DNA of 6,540 nt from Arthrobacter sp. (lineage in GTDB: Bacteria; Actinomycetota; Actinomycetes; Actinomycetales; Micrococcaceae). Position numbers and translations under genes: made by a program. Shown here piece after piece: positions 1-6,058 of the stretch (its first letter is position 1; the number at the start of each line of letters is the position of its first letter). Location: positions 1 through 6,540 of the forward strand of contig JAODMA010000024.1 in the NCBI GenBank assembly GCA_025464545.1. The letters are read 5' to 3'. The notes under the pieces are model-generated. The model saw nothing but the letters and a program-made list of their open reading frames with translations, was not told the origin of the DNA and searched no databases.

Positions 1-1
1 C

Positions 2-874
2 GACCATGTCCAGGTCCACCCCGGGCACGGCGCCGGCAGCGCCTGCGGCAAGGCCCTGGGCGCCATCCCCTCCTCCACCGTCGGCTACGAACGCCTCTAC
101 TCCTGGTGGGGGCCCTACCTCGCCGCCAAGGACGAGAAGGGCTTCATCGACGAACTCCTCGACGGCCAGCCCGAAGCCCACGCCTACTTCGGGCGCATGA
201 AGCGCCAGAACCGCCAGGGCCCGGCCATCATGGGCGAACGCGCCCCGCTGGCAGAACTCGACGCGGCGACCGTCGCCAGCGACCTCCGGCGGAACGCCGT
301 GACTTTCGTCGACACCCGCCCCAATACCGAGGTGCACACGGGCACCGTGACCGGAGCCCTGAACATCCCGGCAGGCAAGAGCACCGCCAGCTTCGGCGCG
401 TGGGCGGTGGACCCGGAGCGTGACAACCGGCCGCTCGTGCTGCTGGCAGCAGGCCAGGAGGAAGCGCAGGAGATCTGGGATCGTCTGGTGCGGGTCGGCA
501 TCGACAACGTGACCGGATACGTTGGCGGCCTCGAGGGCCTGCCGGCCAGCACACCGAGGCTGATCCAGCCCGAAGAGCTCGAGGGCTTCGACGCGGTGCT
601 GCTGCTGGACGTCCGCGCCAGGACCGAGCACGCCGCCGGACACATCCCGGGATCCCGCCAGCTGAACGGCGGGCGCGTCCTGTGGAACCTGGACCAGCTC
701 CCGACGGGAGGCACCATCGTGAGCTACTGCGAGAGCGGCGTGCGCAACTCGGTCGTGGCCAGCACCCTGCGCCACCAGGGCTACGACGTCGTCGAGCTCG
801 ATGGCAGCTACGCCGCCTGGGCCGCCCGGCAGGACTCCACGGCCTCGCTCGGTCCGCTAACCACGGCAGCATGA
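2..874 (+). CDS. MBL-fold/double-rhodanese protein, CstB-like persulfide dioxygenase-sulfurtransferase (C-terminal part)
   Basis: The reading frame is open from the window edge to TGA at 872-874, giving the last 290 residues; the start lies outside. Residues 1-20 contain HPGHGAGSACGK followed by STVGYER, the end of the metallo-beta-lactamase core seen in MBL-rhodanese fusions; the iron ligands would be upstream. About residues 80-180 form a rhodanese-like domain (FVDTRP, then LVLLAAGQEEAQ) whose active-site loop has no cysteine, so it should be inactive. About residues 190-282 form a second rhodanese domain with DVR, HIPGS and an active loop CESGVR (Cys at residue 243, bases 728-730). The order MBL, dead rhodanese, live rhodanese is that of CstB, which oxidises low-molecular-weight persulfides and yields thiosulfate in sulfide detoxification. 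The cytoplasmic persulfide role here is inferred from that architecture. The next gene, a broken MFS transporter, is on the same strand. A simpler MBL-fold sulfurtransferase is the alternative. Confidence 0.85.
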   Translation, partial: DHVQVHPGHGAGSACGKALGAIPSSTVGYERLYSWWGPYLAAKDEKGFIDELLDGQPEAHAYFGRMKRQNRQGPAIMGERAPLAELDAATVASDLRRNAVTFVDTRPNTEVHTGTVTGALNIPAGKSTASFGAWAVDPERDNRPLVLLAAGQEEAQEIWDRLVRVGIDNVTGYVGGLEGLPASTPRLIQPEELEGFDAVLLLDVRARTEHAAGHIPGSRQLNGGRVLWNLDQLPTGGTIVSYCESGVRNSVVASTLRHQGYDVVELDGSYAAWAARQDSTASLGPLTTAA

Positions 875-897
875 GCAACAAGATCCACGCATAATCG

Positions 898-924
898 GCG
901 GCGGACCGGGAAACCGGCCGCCGC
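898..924 (+). terminator. GC-rich stem-loop after the MBL-rhodanese gene, possible terminator
   Basis: Arms 898-904 plus 906-909 pair with 914-917 plus 918-924: 11 base pairs, one bulged A at 905 and a GAAA loop (910-913), a stable GNRA-type hairpin. It lies 23 bases after the stop codon. No T-run follows, so it is either an actinobacterial terminator lacking a U-tract or an mRNA-stabilising 3' hairpin. It also sits between the gene and the ribosome binding site of the MFS pseudogene, so it may have been an intercistronic processing element. Confidence 0.45.
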
Positions 925-947
925 TGATGACGCCTTCCCGGAAAAAC

Positions 948-951
948 GGAG
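948..951 (+). promoter_or_regulatory. Ribosome binding site of the broken MFS gene
   Basis: GGAG sits 7 bases before ATG 959-961, which is ideal spacing. This marks ATG 959 as the original start of the MFS gene, although the surviving transporter sequence lies in a different frame. Confidence 0.5.
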
Positions 952-958
952 TGCGGCG

Positions 959-1508
959 ATGAGCCGGGAGCCAAGCGGGCCTGGTCAACAACCTCAACGA
1001 CGGCCTGGCCTGGGGCCTGTTCCCCGTCCTCTTGGCGGCAGCCGGACTGACGATCGAAAAAATAGGCATCCTCGCCGCCATCTACCCGGCCGTCCGGGGC
1101 GCGGGCCAGCTCGTCGCCGGCACGCTCTCGGACCGGATCGGACGCAAACCGCTGATCGTCGGCGGGATGCTGGTCCAGGCCGCGGCCCTGGCCCTGGTCT
1201 CCGCCGGGACCGGTTTCGGAACCTGGCTCATTGCAGCCATCCTGCTCGGGGCAGGAACCGCCATGGTCTACCCCGCCCTGCTCGCAGCCATCGGCGATGT
1301 TGCCCACGCTCACTGGCGGGCAAGATCCGTCGGCATCTACCGGCTCTGGCGCGACGGCGGCTTCGCCATCGGCGCGCTGCTGTCCGGACTTCTCGCCGAC
1401 GCCTACGGCATCACCGCCGCCGTCACCGTCGTCGCCGCCCTCACCGCAGCCTCCGGCATCATCGTTGCCGTGCGAATGCGAAGCACCGACCACCGCGCCC
1501 CGGGTTGA
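959..1508 (+). pseudogene. MFS transporter, N-terminal half deleted and start out of frame
   Basis: The frame from 963 to TGA 1506-1508 encodes 181 residues matching the C-terminal six-helix half of a major facilitator permease. It begins GSQAGLVNNLNDG in the first helix and continues with a second helix, the loop SDRIGRKP (the inter-helix 2-3 motif repeated at helix 8-9 in MFS), then LLGAGTAMVYP, RLWRDGG and a final hydrophobic segment ending in AVRM. Full family members are about 400 residues, so roughly the first 200 are missing. In this frame a TGA stands at 960-962 and no start precedes the conserved sequence; ATG 959, with its good ribosome binding site, is one frame away and leaves the MFS frame after a few codons. 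The most economical reading is a real gene start fused to the second half by an internal deletion. A shorter product from TTG 1032 would lack part of a helix and is unlikely to transport. Substrate unknown; proximity to the sulfurtransferase suggests a sulfur compound (inference). Confidence 0.75.
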
Positions 1509-1520
1509 ACACGAACCTCT

Positions 1521-1620
1521 TCAAGGGCGGATGTCCGGGATGCCGAGGATGCCTTCGATTTCGCCGAGCCAGCGCTTGGTTTCGGCGAGACTGCGTCGGC
1601 GGTGGGGTCGGTGTTGATCT
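1521..1620 (-). pseudogene. Frameshifted C-terminal coding remnant, unrecognised
   Basis: On the minus strand, 1521-1589 reads LAETKRWLGEIEGILGIPDIRP followed by TGA (1521-1523), with G or C at most third codon positions. In the preceding segment the coding pattern shifts by one frame to EINTDPTADAV (about 1588-1620), again with nearly all third positions G or C. Joined, they look like one amphipathic protein tail interrupted by a single-base shift near 1584-1592. No start codon, ribosome binding site or domain is present, and the segment cannot be followed upstream toward 1672. I do not recognise the family; a mobile-element or recombinase gene end is one guess without direct support. It occupies most of the 164-base gap between the MFS pseudogene and the convergent acetyltransferase gene, and the rest of that gap shows nothing else. 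Confidence 0.35.
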
Positions 1621-1672
1621 CGCCAGCTCGGGTGCGGCCGGCGCCGTCGGCGTTTCCTCACGGCTCCGGTGC

Positions 1673-2476
1673 TCAGCAGCCGGTCAGATGCCGCTTCGGC
1701 CGCTCCTGCCGGTAGAGGTAGCGCCCGGCTTCATGGAATCCGGCCTGGCAGTAGAGTTCCCGGGCACCGGCGTTGGACGCCATCACGAGCAGCCAGAATC
1801 CGGCCAGGCCGCGCTGCGCCCCCTTATGCACCAGCGCCTGGATGATACGGGCGGCATGGCCCCGGCGACGCTCGTCCGGACGCGTCGCCACTGCGTACAA
1901 CCCGCCCCGGCCGACTGCCCCGCCGGGAGGAACAGCAAGCCGTCCGACGGCGGCCGGCACGCCGTCGTCGTCCCGCACGAGGGCGTACAGCGAGGGGCAA
2001 CCTTCGAGGATCCCGCGGGCGACGGCGAGTTCCGCGGCGCCGCCGCGGCCGTCCACGCTCCACCACAACCGCAGCCATTCCTCCGAAGGATAGGCGGAGA
2101 CTTCCACGTCGCCGGGCCCTGCAGGTGCGTCCTCCGCCCGCGGGGCACCGGCGTCCCGGACCAGGATCAGCGTCTCGGACTGCCGGGTGAAGCCTCCCTC
2201 ATCCAGGAGGGCATTCAGCCTTGCGTACCGCGGATCCTCGAAGACCTGGAGGATCAGCGGAAGGCGCCGCTTCCGGTACCACAGCCGGGCGTTCCGAAGC
2301 GCGGCGGACTGGCTGTTCGGGGTAGCTCCGGGCTCGTTGCGCGGCCAGACCGAGTTGGCGCGCTGCGTCACCCCGGACGCGGCGCGGAGCACCCAGCCGC
2401 CGTCGTCCTGCCGCTCGGGGGCCGGCCACGCGGCGTCCATCAGCGCCTCAACGTCCTGCAGCAGCGGATCCGCCAT
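1673..2476 (-). CDS. Two-part GNAT family N-acetyltransferase
   Basis: The product is 267 residues. The C-terminal half is a recognisable GNAT fold: motif A at about residues 193-208 (LYAVATRPDERRRGHA, where RRRGHA is the acetyl-CoA pyrophosphate-binding R/Q-x-x-G-x-A loop), and motif B at about 233-247 (ASNAGARELYCQAGF). The N-terminal half carries GWVLRAASGVTQRANSVWP (27-45), a signature of a group of actinobacterial acetyltransferases with a degenerate first GNAT domain; my recollection is that M. tuberculosis Rv0428c belongs there. It should transfer acetyl from acetyl-CoA to an amine or protein N-terminus in the cytoplasm; the substrate cannot be read from sequence. ATG 2476 is preferred over the upstream TTG 2500 because GAGAGG lies 9 bases before it and TTG 2500 falls inside the aspS terminator stem. 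It may depend on read-through from aspS or on a promoter inside aspS. The substrate is unknown; the fold is certain. Confidence 0.88.
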   Translation of the reverse strand: MADPLLQDVEALMDAAWPAPERQDDGGWVLRAASGVTQRANSVWPRNEPGATPNSQSAALRNARLWYRKRRLPLILQVFEDPRYARLNALLDEGGFTRQSETLILVRDAGAPRAEDAPAGPGDVEVSAYPSEEWLRLWWSVDGRGGAAELAVARGILEGCPSLYALVRDDDGVPAAVGRLAVPPGGAVGRGGLYAVATRPDERRRGHAARIIQALVHKGAQRGLAGFWLLVMASNAGARELYCQAGFHEAGRYLYRQERPKRHLTGC

Positions 2477-2485
2477 GTCGTGCCA

Positions 2486-2491
2486 CCTCTC
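2486..2491 (-). promoter_or_regulatory. Ribosome binding site deciding the GNAT start
   Basis: GAGAGG on the minus strand stands 9 bases before ATG 2474-2476. The longer open frame, starting at TTG 2498-2500, has no such site because the terminator hairpin occupies the position where one would be. This supports the shorter 267-residue protein. Confidence 0.6.
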
Positions 2492-2497
2492 GAAAGA

Positions 2498-2530
2498 CAA
2501 AGGCCCCCCGGTTTTCCCGGGGAGCCTTTG
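2498..2530 (-). terminator. Intrinsic terminator downstream of aspS
   Basis: Arms 2498-2511 and 2517-2530 form a 14-pair stem with one mismatch (C2505 against A2523) around a five-base loop. On the minus strand the stem ends in CCTTTG and runs into TCTTTC, a T-rich tail. It starts 17 bases after the aspS stop, the expected place. The A/T-rich outer pairs at both ends mean it could also work weakly on the plus strand. Confidence 0.85.
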
Positions 2531-2547
2531 ACATCCAGCTTTGAGTG

Positions 2548-4320
2548 CTATTCGGCCTTCTTGGCTTCCGGCTTGAAGTCGACGCCGGCTTCCTTGCGCT
2601 GCTGGGCAGTGATCGGCGCGGGAGCCGCGGTCAGCGGGTCGTAGCCGCCGCCGGACTTCGGGAAGGCGATCACGTCGCGGATCGACTCGACACCGGCCAG
2701 CAGCGCGACCACCCGGTCCCAGCCGAAGGCGATGCCGCCGTGGGGAGGCGCACCGAACTTGAAGCCCTCGAGCAGGAAGCCGAACTTGGTCTGGGCATCC
2801 GCCTTGTCCAGGCCCATCAGTTCGAAGACCCGTTCCTGCACGTCACGCTCGTGGATACGGATGGAGCCGCCGCCGATTTCGTTGCCGTTGCAGACGATGT
2901 CGTAGGCGTAGGACAGCGCCGACTCGGGATCCTGGTCGAAGCTGTCCATGAACTCGGGCTTGGGCGAGGTGAACGCGTGGTGCACGGCGGTCCACTGGCC
3001 GGCTCCGACGGCTACGTCGCCGGAAGCGACGGCGGCCGCGGCCGGTTCGAACATGGGCGCGTCAACCACCCAGACAAAGGCCCAGCCCGCCGGGTTGATG
3101 AGGCCGGTGCGGTGACCGATCTCCACCCGCGCGGCACCCAGCAGGGCGCGCGACGGGGACTTCTCGCCGGCGGCGAAGAAGATGCAGTCCCCGGGCTTGG
3201 CGCCGACGGCCTCGGCGAGGCCGGCACGCTCCGTGTCAGTGAGGTTCTTCGCGACGGGGCCGGCCAGTTCGCCGTCCTCCTTGAACAAGACGTACGCCAG
3301 GCCCTTCGCACCCCGCTGCTTGGCCCATTCCTGCCAGGCATCGAGTGCGCGGCGGGCCTGTGAGGCGCCGCCGGGCATGACGACAGCGCCGACGTACGGG
3401 GCCTTGAAGACGCCGAAGTTGGTGTCCTTGAAGAACTCGGTGAGCTCGGTGAGCTCCAGGCCGAAGCGCAGGTCCGGCTTGTCCGAGCCGTAGCGGGCCA
3501 TCGCGTCGTGGTAGGTGATGCGCTGGATCGGCGTCGGGATCTCGACGTCGATCAGCTTCCAGAGCGCCTTCACGATGGCTTCGCCGAGGCGGATGATGTC
3601 GTCCTGCTCCACGAAGCTGGCCTCGATGTCGAGCTGGGTGAATTCGGGCTGGCGGTCAGCGCGGAAGTCCTCATCGCGGTAGCAGCGGGCGATCTGGTAG
3701 TACTTCTCGAAACCGCCGACCTGCAGGAGCTGCTTGAACAGCTGGGGGGACTGCGGCAACGCGTACCAGGAGCCGGGTGCCAGGCGTGCCGGGACGACGA
3801 AGTCGCGGGCGCCTTCCGGCGTCGAACGCGTAAGCGTCGGGGTTTCGATCTCGACGAAGCCGTCCTCGTGGAGCAGTTCACGGGCAACCCGGTTGGCCTC
3901 GGACCGCAGGCGCAGGTTGCGGGCCGGGCCGGGACGGCGGAGGTCCAGGTAGCGGTGCTTGAGGCGTGCCTCCTCGCCCACTTCCACGTGCTCATCGATC
4001 TGGAAAGGCAGCGGATCGGAGGTGTTGAGGATGGTTACCTTCTCGGCGATCACCTCGATCTCGCCGGTGGCCAGCGCAGGGTTCTCGTTGCCCTCGGGGC
4101 GTTTGGAGACGGTGCCGATGATCTGGAGCACGAACTCGTTGCGCAGACCGTGGAAGACCTCTTCCTCACGGACGACGACCTGGGCGACGCCCGATGCGTC
4201 GCGCAGGTCAACGAATGCGACACCACCGTGGTCACGACGCCGGCCGACCCAGCCGGCCAGGGTTACGGTTTGTCCAATGTGCTCGGAGCGAAGGGATCCG
4301 AGGTCATGTGTGCGCAGCAC
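2548..4320 (-). CDS. aspS: Aspartyl-tRNA synthetase, bacterial type, probably non-discriminating
   Basis: Charges tRNA-Asp with aspartate in the cytoplasm. The 590 residues match the family's usual length (E. coli also 590). An N-terminal OB-fold anticodon-binding domain (about 1-105) is followed by the class II catalytic core: motif 1 near 155-174 ([17 protein letters not shown]), QSPQ at 190-193, motif 2 at 207-231 with RDED 215-218 and R223-Q-P-E-F, the bacterial GAD insertion (about 285-420), and motif 3 ending in GWDR at 533-536. His31-Gly32 and Gly77 (in RPEG) correspond to the residues linked to relaxed tRNA specificity in Pseudomonas aeruginosa AspRS, so the enzyme probably also makes Asp-tRNA-Asn for amidation by GatCAB. 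The start is GTG 4318-4320, with GAAAGG 6 bases upstream, and yields the family N-terminus [10 protein letters not shown]. It lies 132 bases after hisS on the same strand, probably co-transcribed, and is closed by the terminator at 2498-2530. Confidence 0.98.
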   Translation of the reverse strand: MLRTHDLGSLRSEHIGQTVTLAGWVGRRRDHGGVAFVDLRDASGVAQVVVREEEVFHGLRNEFVLQIIGTVSKRPEGNENPALATGEIEVIAEKVTILNTSDPLPFQIDEHVEVGEEARLKHRYLDLRRPGPARNLRLRSEANRVARELLHEDGFVEIETPTLTRSTPEGARDFVVPARLAPGSWYALPQSPQLFKQLLQVGGFEKYYQIARCYRDEDFRADRQPEFTQLDIEASFVEQDDIIRLGEAIVKALWKLIDVEIPTPIQRITYHDAMARYGSDKPDLRFGLELTELTEFFKDTNFGVFKAPYVGAVVMPGGASQARRALDAWQEWAKQRGAKGLAYVLFKEDGELAGPVAKNLTDTERAGLAEAVGAKPGDCIFFAAGEKSPSRALLGAARVEIGHRTGLINPAGWAFVWVVDAPMFEPAAAAVASGDVAVGAGQWTAVHHAFTSPKPEFMDSFDQDPESALSYAYDIVCNGNEIGGGSIRIHERDVQERVFELMGLDKADAQTKFGFLLEGFKFGAPPHGGIAFGWDRVVALLAGVESIRDVIAFPKSGGGYDPLTAAPAPITAQQRKEAGVDFKPEAKKAE

Positions 4321-4452
4321 AGCATACCTTTCAGAGGGAAGACAGAATCAAGGTGGAGAGGACCGCTACGGGAACGGTCCCGTTCGAGTTTACCCGCTGG
4401 CCGGGCTTGTCCCGGAATGACAGCCGGCCATGGCGGGGCTGCGGGCGGCGGC
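4321..4452 (-). other. hisS-aspS intergenic spacer with small overlapping hairpins
   Basis: The 132-base spacer contains the aspS ribosome binding site (GAAAGG, 4327-4332). ACGGGA (4368-4373) and TCCCGT (4378-4383) form a 6-pair hairpin with a four-base loop. GGACCG (4360-4365) and CGGTCC (4375-4380) form a competing 6-pair hairpin using some of the same bases. CCGGG (4401-4405) and CCCGG (4411-4415) form a third. None has a convincing T-run on the minus strand. A minus-strand TAAACT (plus 4388-4393) fits a loose actinobacterial -10 but has no good -35. Transcriptional coupling of hisS and aspS remains likely. Confidence 0.4.
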
Positions 4453-5799
4453 CTAGGCGGTGGTGACCCGGACGTGCAGGTCTTCCTCCGCCGGGGCCCA
4501 GCTGGCCGGATCGGCGTCGGCCTGTTCGCCGGAGCGGATGTCCTTGACCTGGTGCTTGCCGTCGTCGTCGGTGAACCAGACGAAGGGGATGCCGCGGCGG
4601 TCTGCGAACTTGATCTGCTTACCGAACTTCTCGGCCTTCGCGGCAACCTCGGTGGCGATGCCCCGTGCGCGCAGCTGCTCGGCGACGTCCTGGGCAGCTC
4701 CCCAGCTGTCGTCGTTGGTGAGCGTCACGAGCACGGCGGTGGGCACGGAGCGCGAGGCCTTTGCGAGGTCCTGGCTGAGGATGCGGGACACCAGCCGGGT
4801 CACACCGATGGAGAGCCCGACGCCGGGGAACTTGCGGTTGCCCTTGCTGGCCAGCGCGTCGTAGCGTCCGCCGGAGCAGATTGAGCCGAGCTGCTCGTGG
4901 CCCACGAGGACGGTCTCCACCACGGTGCCGGTGTAGTAATCGAGGCCGCGGGCGATGCTCAGGTCCGCAACCACCCTGCCGGGGGCGCGCTGGACGGCTG
5001 CGGCAATGACCTGCTCCAGCTCGTTGAGGCCTTCCTCCAGCAGTTCGTTGCTCACCCCCAGCGCCCGGACCTGCGCCACGAAGGACGTATCCGCGGTGCG
5101 GATCGAGGCGAGGCTGAGCGCCGACGCGGCCTGCTCCGGAGTGGCGCCGAGTTCGGACTGCAGCAGCCCGGCGACTTTGGCGGGGCCGATCTTCTCCAGC
5201 TTGTCGATGCTGCGCAGCACGCCGGCGGTGTCCGTTAGTCCGATGCCGTTGTAGAAGCCCTCGGCCAGCTTCCGGTTGTTGATCCGGAGCAGGAAGTCCG
5301 GGATCGGCAGGGCACCCAACGCCTCGGCGATCACCAGGGCTATCTCGACGTCGTAGCGGAACGGGAGTTCGCCGTCGCCGACAATGTCGATGTCCGCCTG
5401 GGTGAATTCGCGGGCGCGGCCCTCCTGCGGCCGTTCGCCGCGCCAGACCTTCTGGACCTGGTAGCGGCGGAACGGGAAGGCGAGGTAGCCGGCGTTTTCC
5501 ACGACGTAGCGGGCAAACGGGACCGTGAGGTCGAAGTGCAGGGCGAGGGCGTGCTGGTCGCCCTTGTGTGCCTTGGCTTCGTCGCCTTCCTCATCCTGCA
5601 GGCGCCTGAGGCCGTACACCTCTTTGTCGATCTCGCCCTTGCGCAGCAGCTGGCCCACCGTCTCCACGGCCCGGGTCTCGATGGAGGAGAAGCCATGGAG
5701 CTCAAAGACGCGGCGCAAGGTGTCCAGCACATGCAGCTCCACCAGCCGCTCCTCGGGAAGCCACTCGGGGAATCCGGACAGGGAGGCGGTGCGTGCCAT
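4453..5799 (-). CDS. hisS: Histidyl-tRNA synthetase
   Basis: Charges tRNA-His with histidine in the cytoplasm; 448 residues, normal for the actinobacterial form. The class II core shows DLTVPFARY at about 90-98, motif 2 at 118-141 (VWRGERPQEGRAREF then TQADIDIVG), the histidine-specific HisA motif RGLDYYTGT at 284-292, HisB GGRYDAL around 310-316, and motif 3 GVGLSIGVTRL at 326-336 with its conserved Arg. The C-terminal anticodon-binding domain spans about 353-440. ATG 5797-5799 gives the family N-terminus MARTASLSGFPEWLP; a longer frame from GTG 5826 is rejected because GAGGAGA (5811-5817), the likely ribosome binding site, lies inside that extension, 11 bases before the ATG. hisS is first in the minus-strand group, ahead of aspS. 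In M. tuberculosis an MBL-fold gene (Rv2581c) lies between hisS and the cyclophilin; here it is absent. Regulation may involve the inverted repeat at 5909-5939. Confidence 0.97.
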   Translation of the reverse strand: MARTASLSGFPEWLPEERLVELHVLDTLRRVFELHGFSSIETRAVETVGQLLRKGEIDKEVYGLRRLQDEEGDEAKAHKGDQHALALHFDLTVPFARYVVENAGYLAFPFRRYQVQKVWRGERPQEGRAREFTQADIDIVGDGELPFRYDVEIALVIAEALGALPIPDFLLRINNRKLAEGFYNGIGLTDTAGVLRSIDKLEKIGPAKVAGLLQSELGATPEQAASALSLASIRTADTSFVAQVRALGVSNELLEEGLNELEQVIAAAVQRAPGRVVADLSIARGLDYYTGTVVETVLVGHEQLGSICSGGRYDALASKGNRKFPGVGLSIGVTRLVSRILSQDLAKASRSVPTAVLVTLTNDDSWGAAQDVAEQLRARGIATEVAAKAEKFGKQIKFADRRGIPFVWFTDDDGKHQVKDIRSGEQADADPASWAPAEEDLHVRVTTA

Positions 5800-5810
5800 G
5801 GTGGAAATTG

Positions 5811-5817
5811 TCTCCTC
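5811..5817 (-). promoter_or_regulatory. Ribosome binding site deciding the hisS start
   Basis: GAGGAGA on the minus strand lies 11 bases before ATG 5799. The spacing is slightly long, but this is the only strong site near the gene. It argues against the in-frame GTG at 5824-5826, which would put this site inside the coding region. Confidence 0.55.
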
Positions 5818-5908
5818 AGGTATCACCGGCCGGGGAACTGGCGCCGCGGTCCGGCCGTAACGGGTTGTCCGAAACGGGGAACAGATGGGCGGCAGACCGG
5901 CCAGTCGT

Positions 5909-5939
5909 GCATAAACTGTGTGCGGCAGTCAGTTTATGC
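5909..5939. repeat. Perfect 10-base inverted repeat, candidate operator in the divergent hisS/cyclophilin region
   Basis: GCATAAACTG (5909-5918) is repeated as its exact complement CAGTTTATGC (5930-5939), separated by 11 bases. Half-site centres are 21 bases apart, two helical turns. The arms are A/T-rich against a GC-rich background and each contains TAAACT, a loose -10 (TANNNT), one per strand. This is consistent with an operator bound by a dimeric regulator or with paired divergent promoter elements. Extended pairing as an RNA hairpin with an 11-base loop is possible but less attractive. Confidence 0.6.
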
Positions 5940-5961
5940 GTTCAACGCCGGCTTCTCTAAT
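5933..5961 (+). promoter_or_regulatory. Candidate promoter of the cyclophilin gene
   Basis: TCTAAT (5956-5961) matches the -10 consensus TATAAT at five of six positions. Seventeen bases upstream, TTTATG (5933-5938) is a weak -35 and overlaps the right arm of the 5909-5939 inverted repeat. Transcription would then start near 5968, giving a leader of about 90 bases. The call rests on sequence match alone. Confidence 0.3.
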
Positions 5962-5971
5962 GCGGCCGGGC

Positions 5972-6002
5972 AGGCAGCGGACTGCCTCCAGCTTTACAGC
6001 TG
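5972..6002 (+). other. Two adjacent small hairpins in the cyclophilin leader
   Basis: AGGCAG (5972-5977) pairs with CTGCCT (5982-5987) around CGGA. One base later CAGCT (5989-5993) pairs with AGCTG (5998-6002) around TTAC. Both would lie in the 5' leader if the promoter near 5933-5961 is used. They are short and may be chance. The remaining leader (6003-6048) shows nothing I can name. Confidence 0.25.
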
Positions 6003-6048
6003 AAACCGCGACGGCGCCAAGGACCGCCGGGGTTCCGGCCCGACAACC

Positions 6049-6054
6049 AGGAGG
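6049..6054 (+). promoter_or_regulatory. Ribosome binding site deciding the TTG start of the cyclophilin gene
   Basis: AGGAGG is a full anti-16S match and stands 4 bases before TTG 6059-6061. Spacing is short, but no other start codon in the frame lies within range; the next ATG (6110) has no such site and would remove the first part of the basic N-terminal region. Confidence 0.7.
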
Positions 6055-6058
6055 ACTT

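Noticed and set aside
871..894. Seven-codon ORF (MSNKIHA) whose ATG overlaps the TGA of the rhodanese gene
   Set aside because: The ATGA overlap suggests coupling, but the frame ends at once and no homologous continuation follows; it could be a relic of a lost gene, not supportable.
228..1493. Minus-strand open frame of 421 codons
   Set aside because: Antisense to the rhodanese and MFS sequences, low-complexity composition, no recognisable domain.
959..2644. Plus-strand open frame of 561 codons starting at ATG 959
   Set aside because: It runs antisense through the GNAT gene and into aspS, is Arg/Pro/Gly-rich with no domain, and is a high-GC shadow. Only its ATG and ribosome binding site look real, as relics of the MFS gene.
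2545..3363. Plus-strand open frame of 272 codons antisense to aspS
   Set aside because: Mirror-image frame of aspS; its apparent protein-like composition reflects the complement of AspRS codons.
3508..4884. Plus-strand open frame of 458 codons antisense to aspS and hisS
   Set aside because: It spans two well-supported genes and their spacer on the opposite strand; its length follows from codon bias on the minus strand.
5823..5912. Possible 29-codon leader ORF on the minus strand upstream of hisS, starting in the inverted repeat
   Set aside because: No ribosome binding site, only one His codon, and about 70% GC at third positions, lower than real genes here. Not enough to call a leader peptide.
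5800..5930. T-box leader for hisS
   Set aside because: No recognisable T-box sequence, specifier loop or terminator/antiterminator pair is visible on the minus strand.
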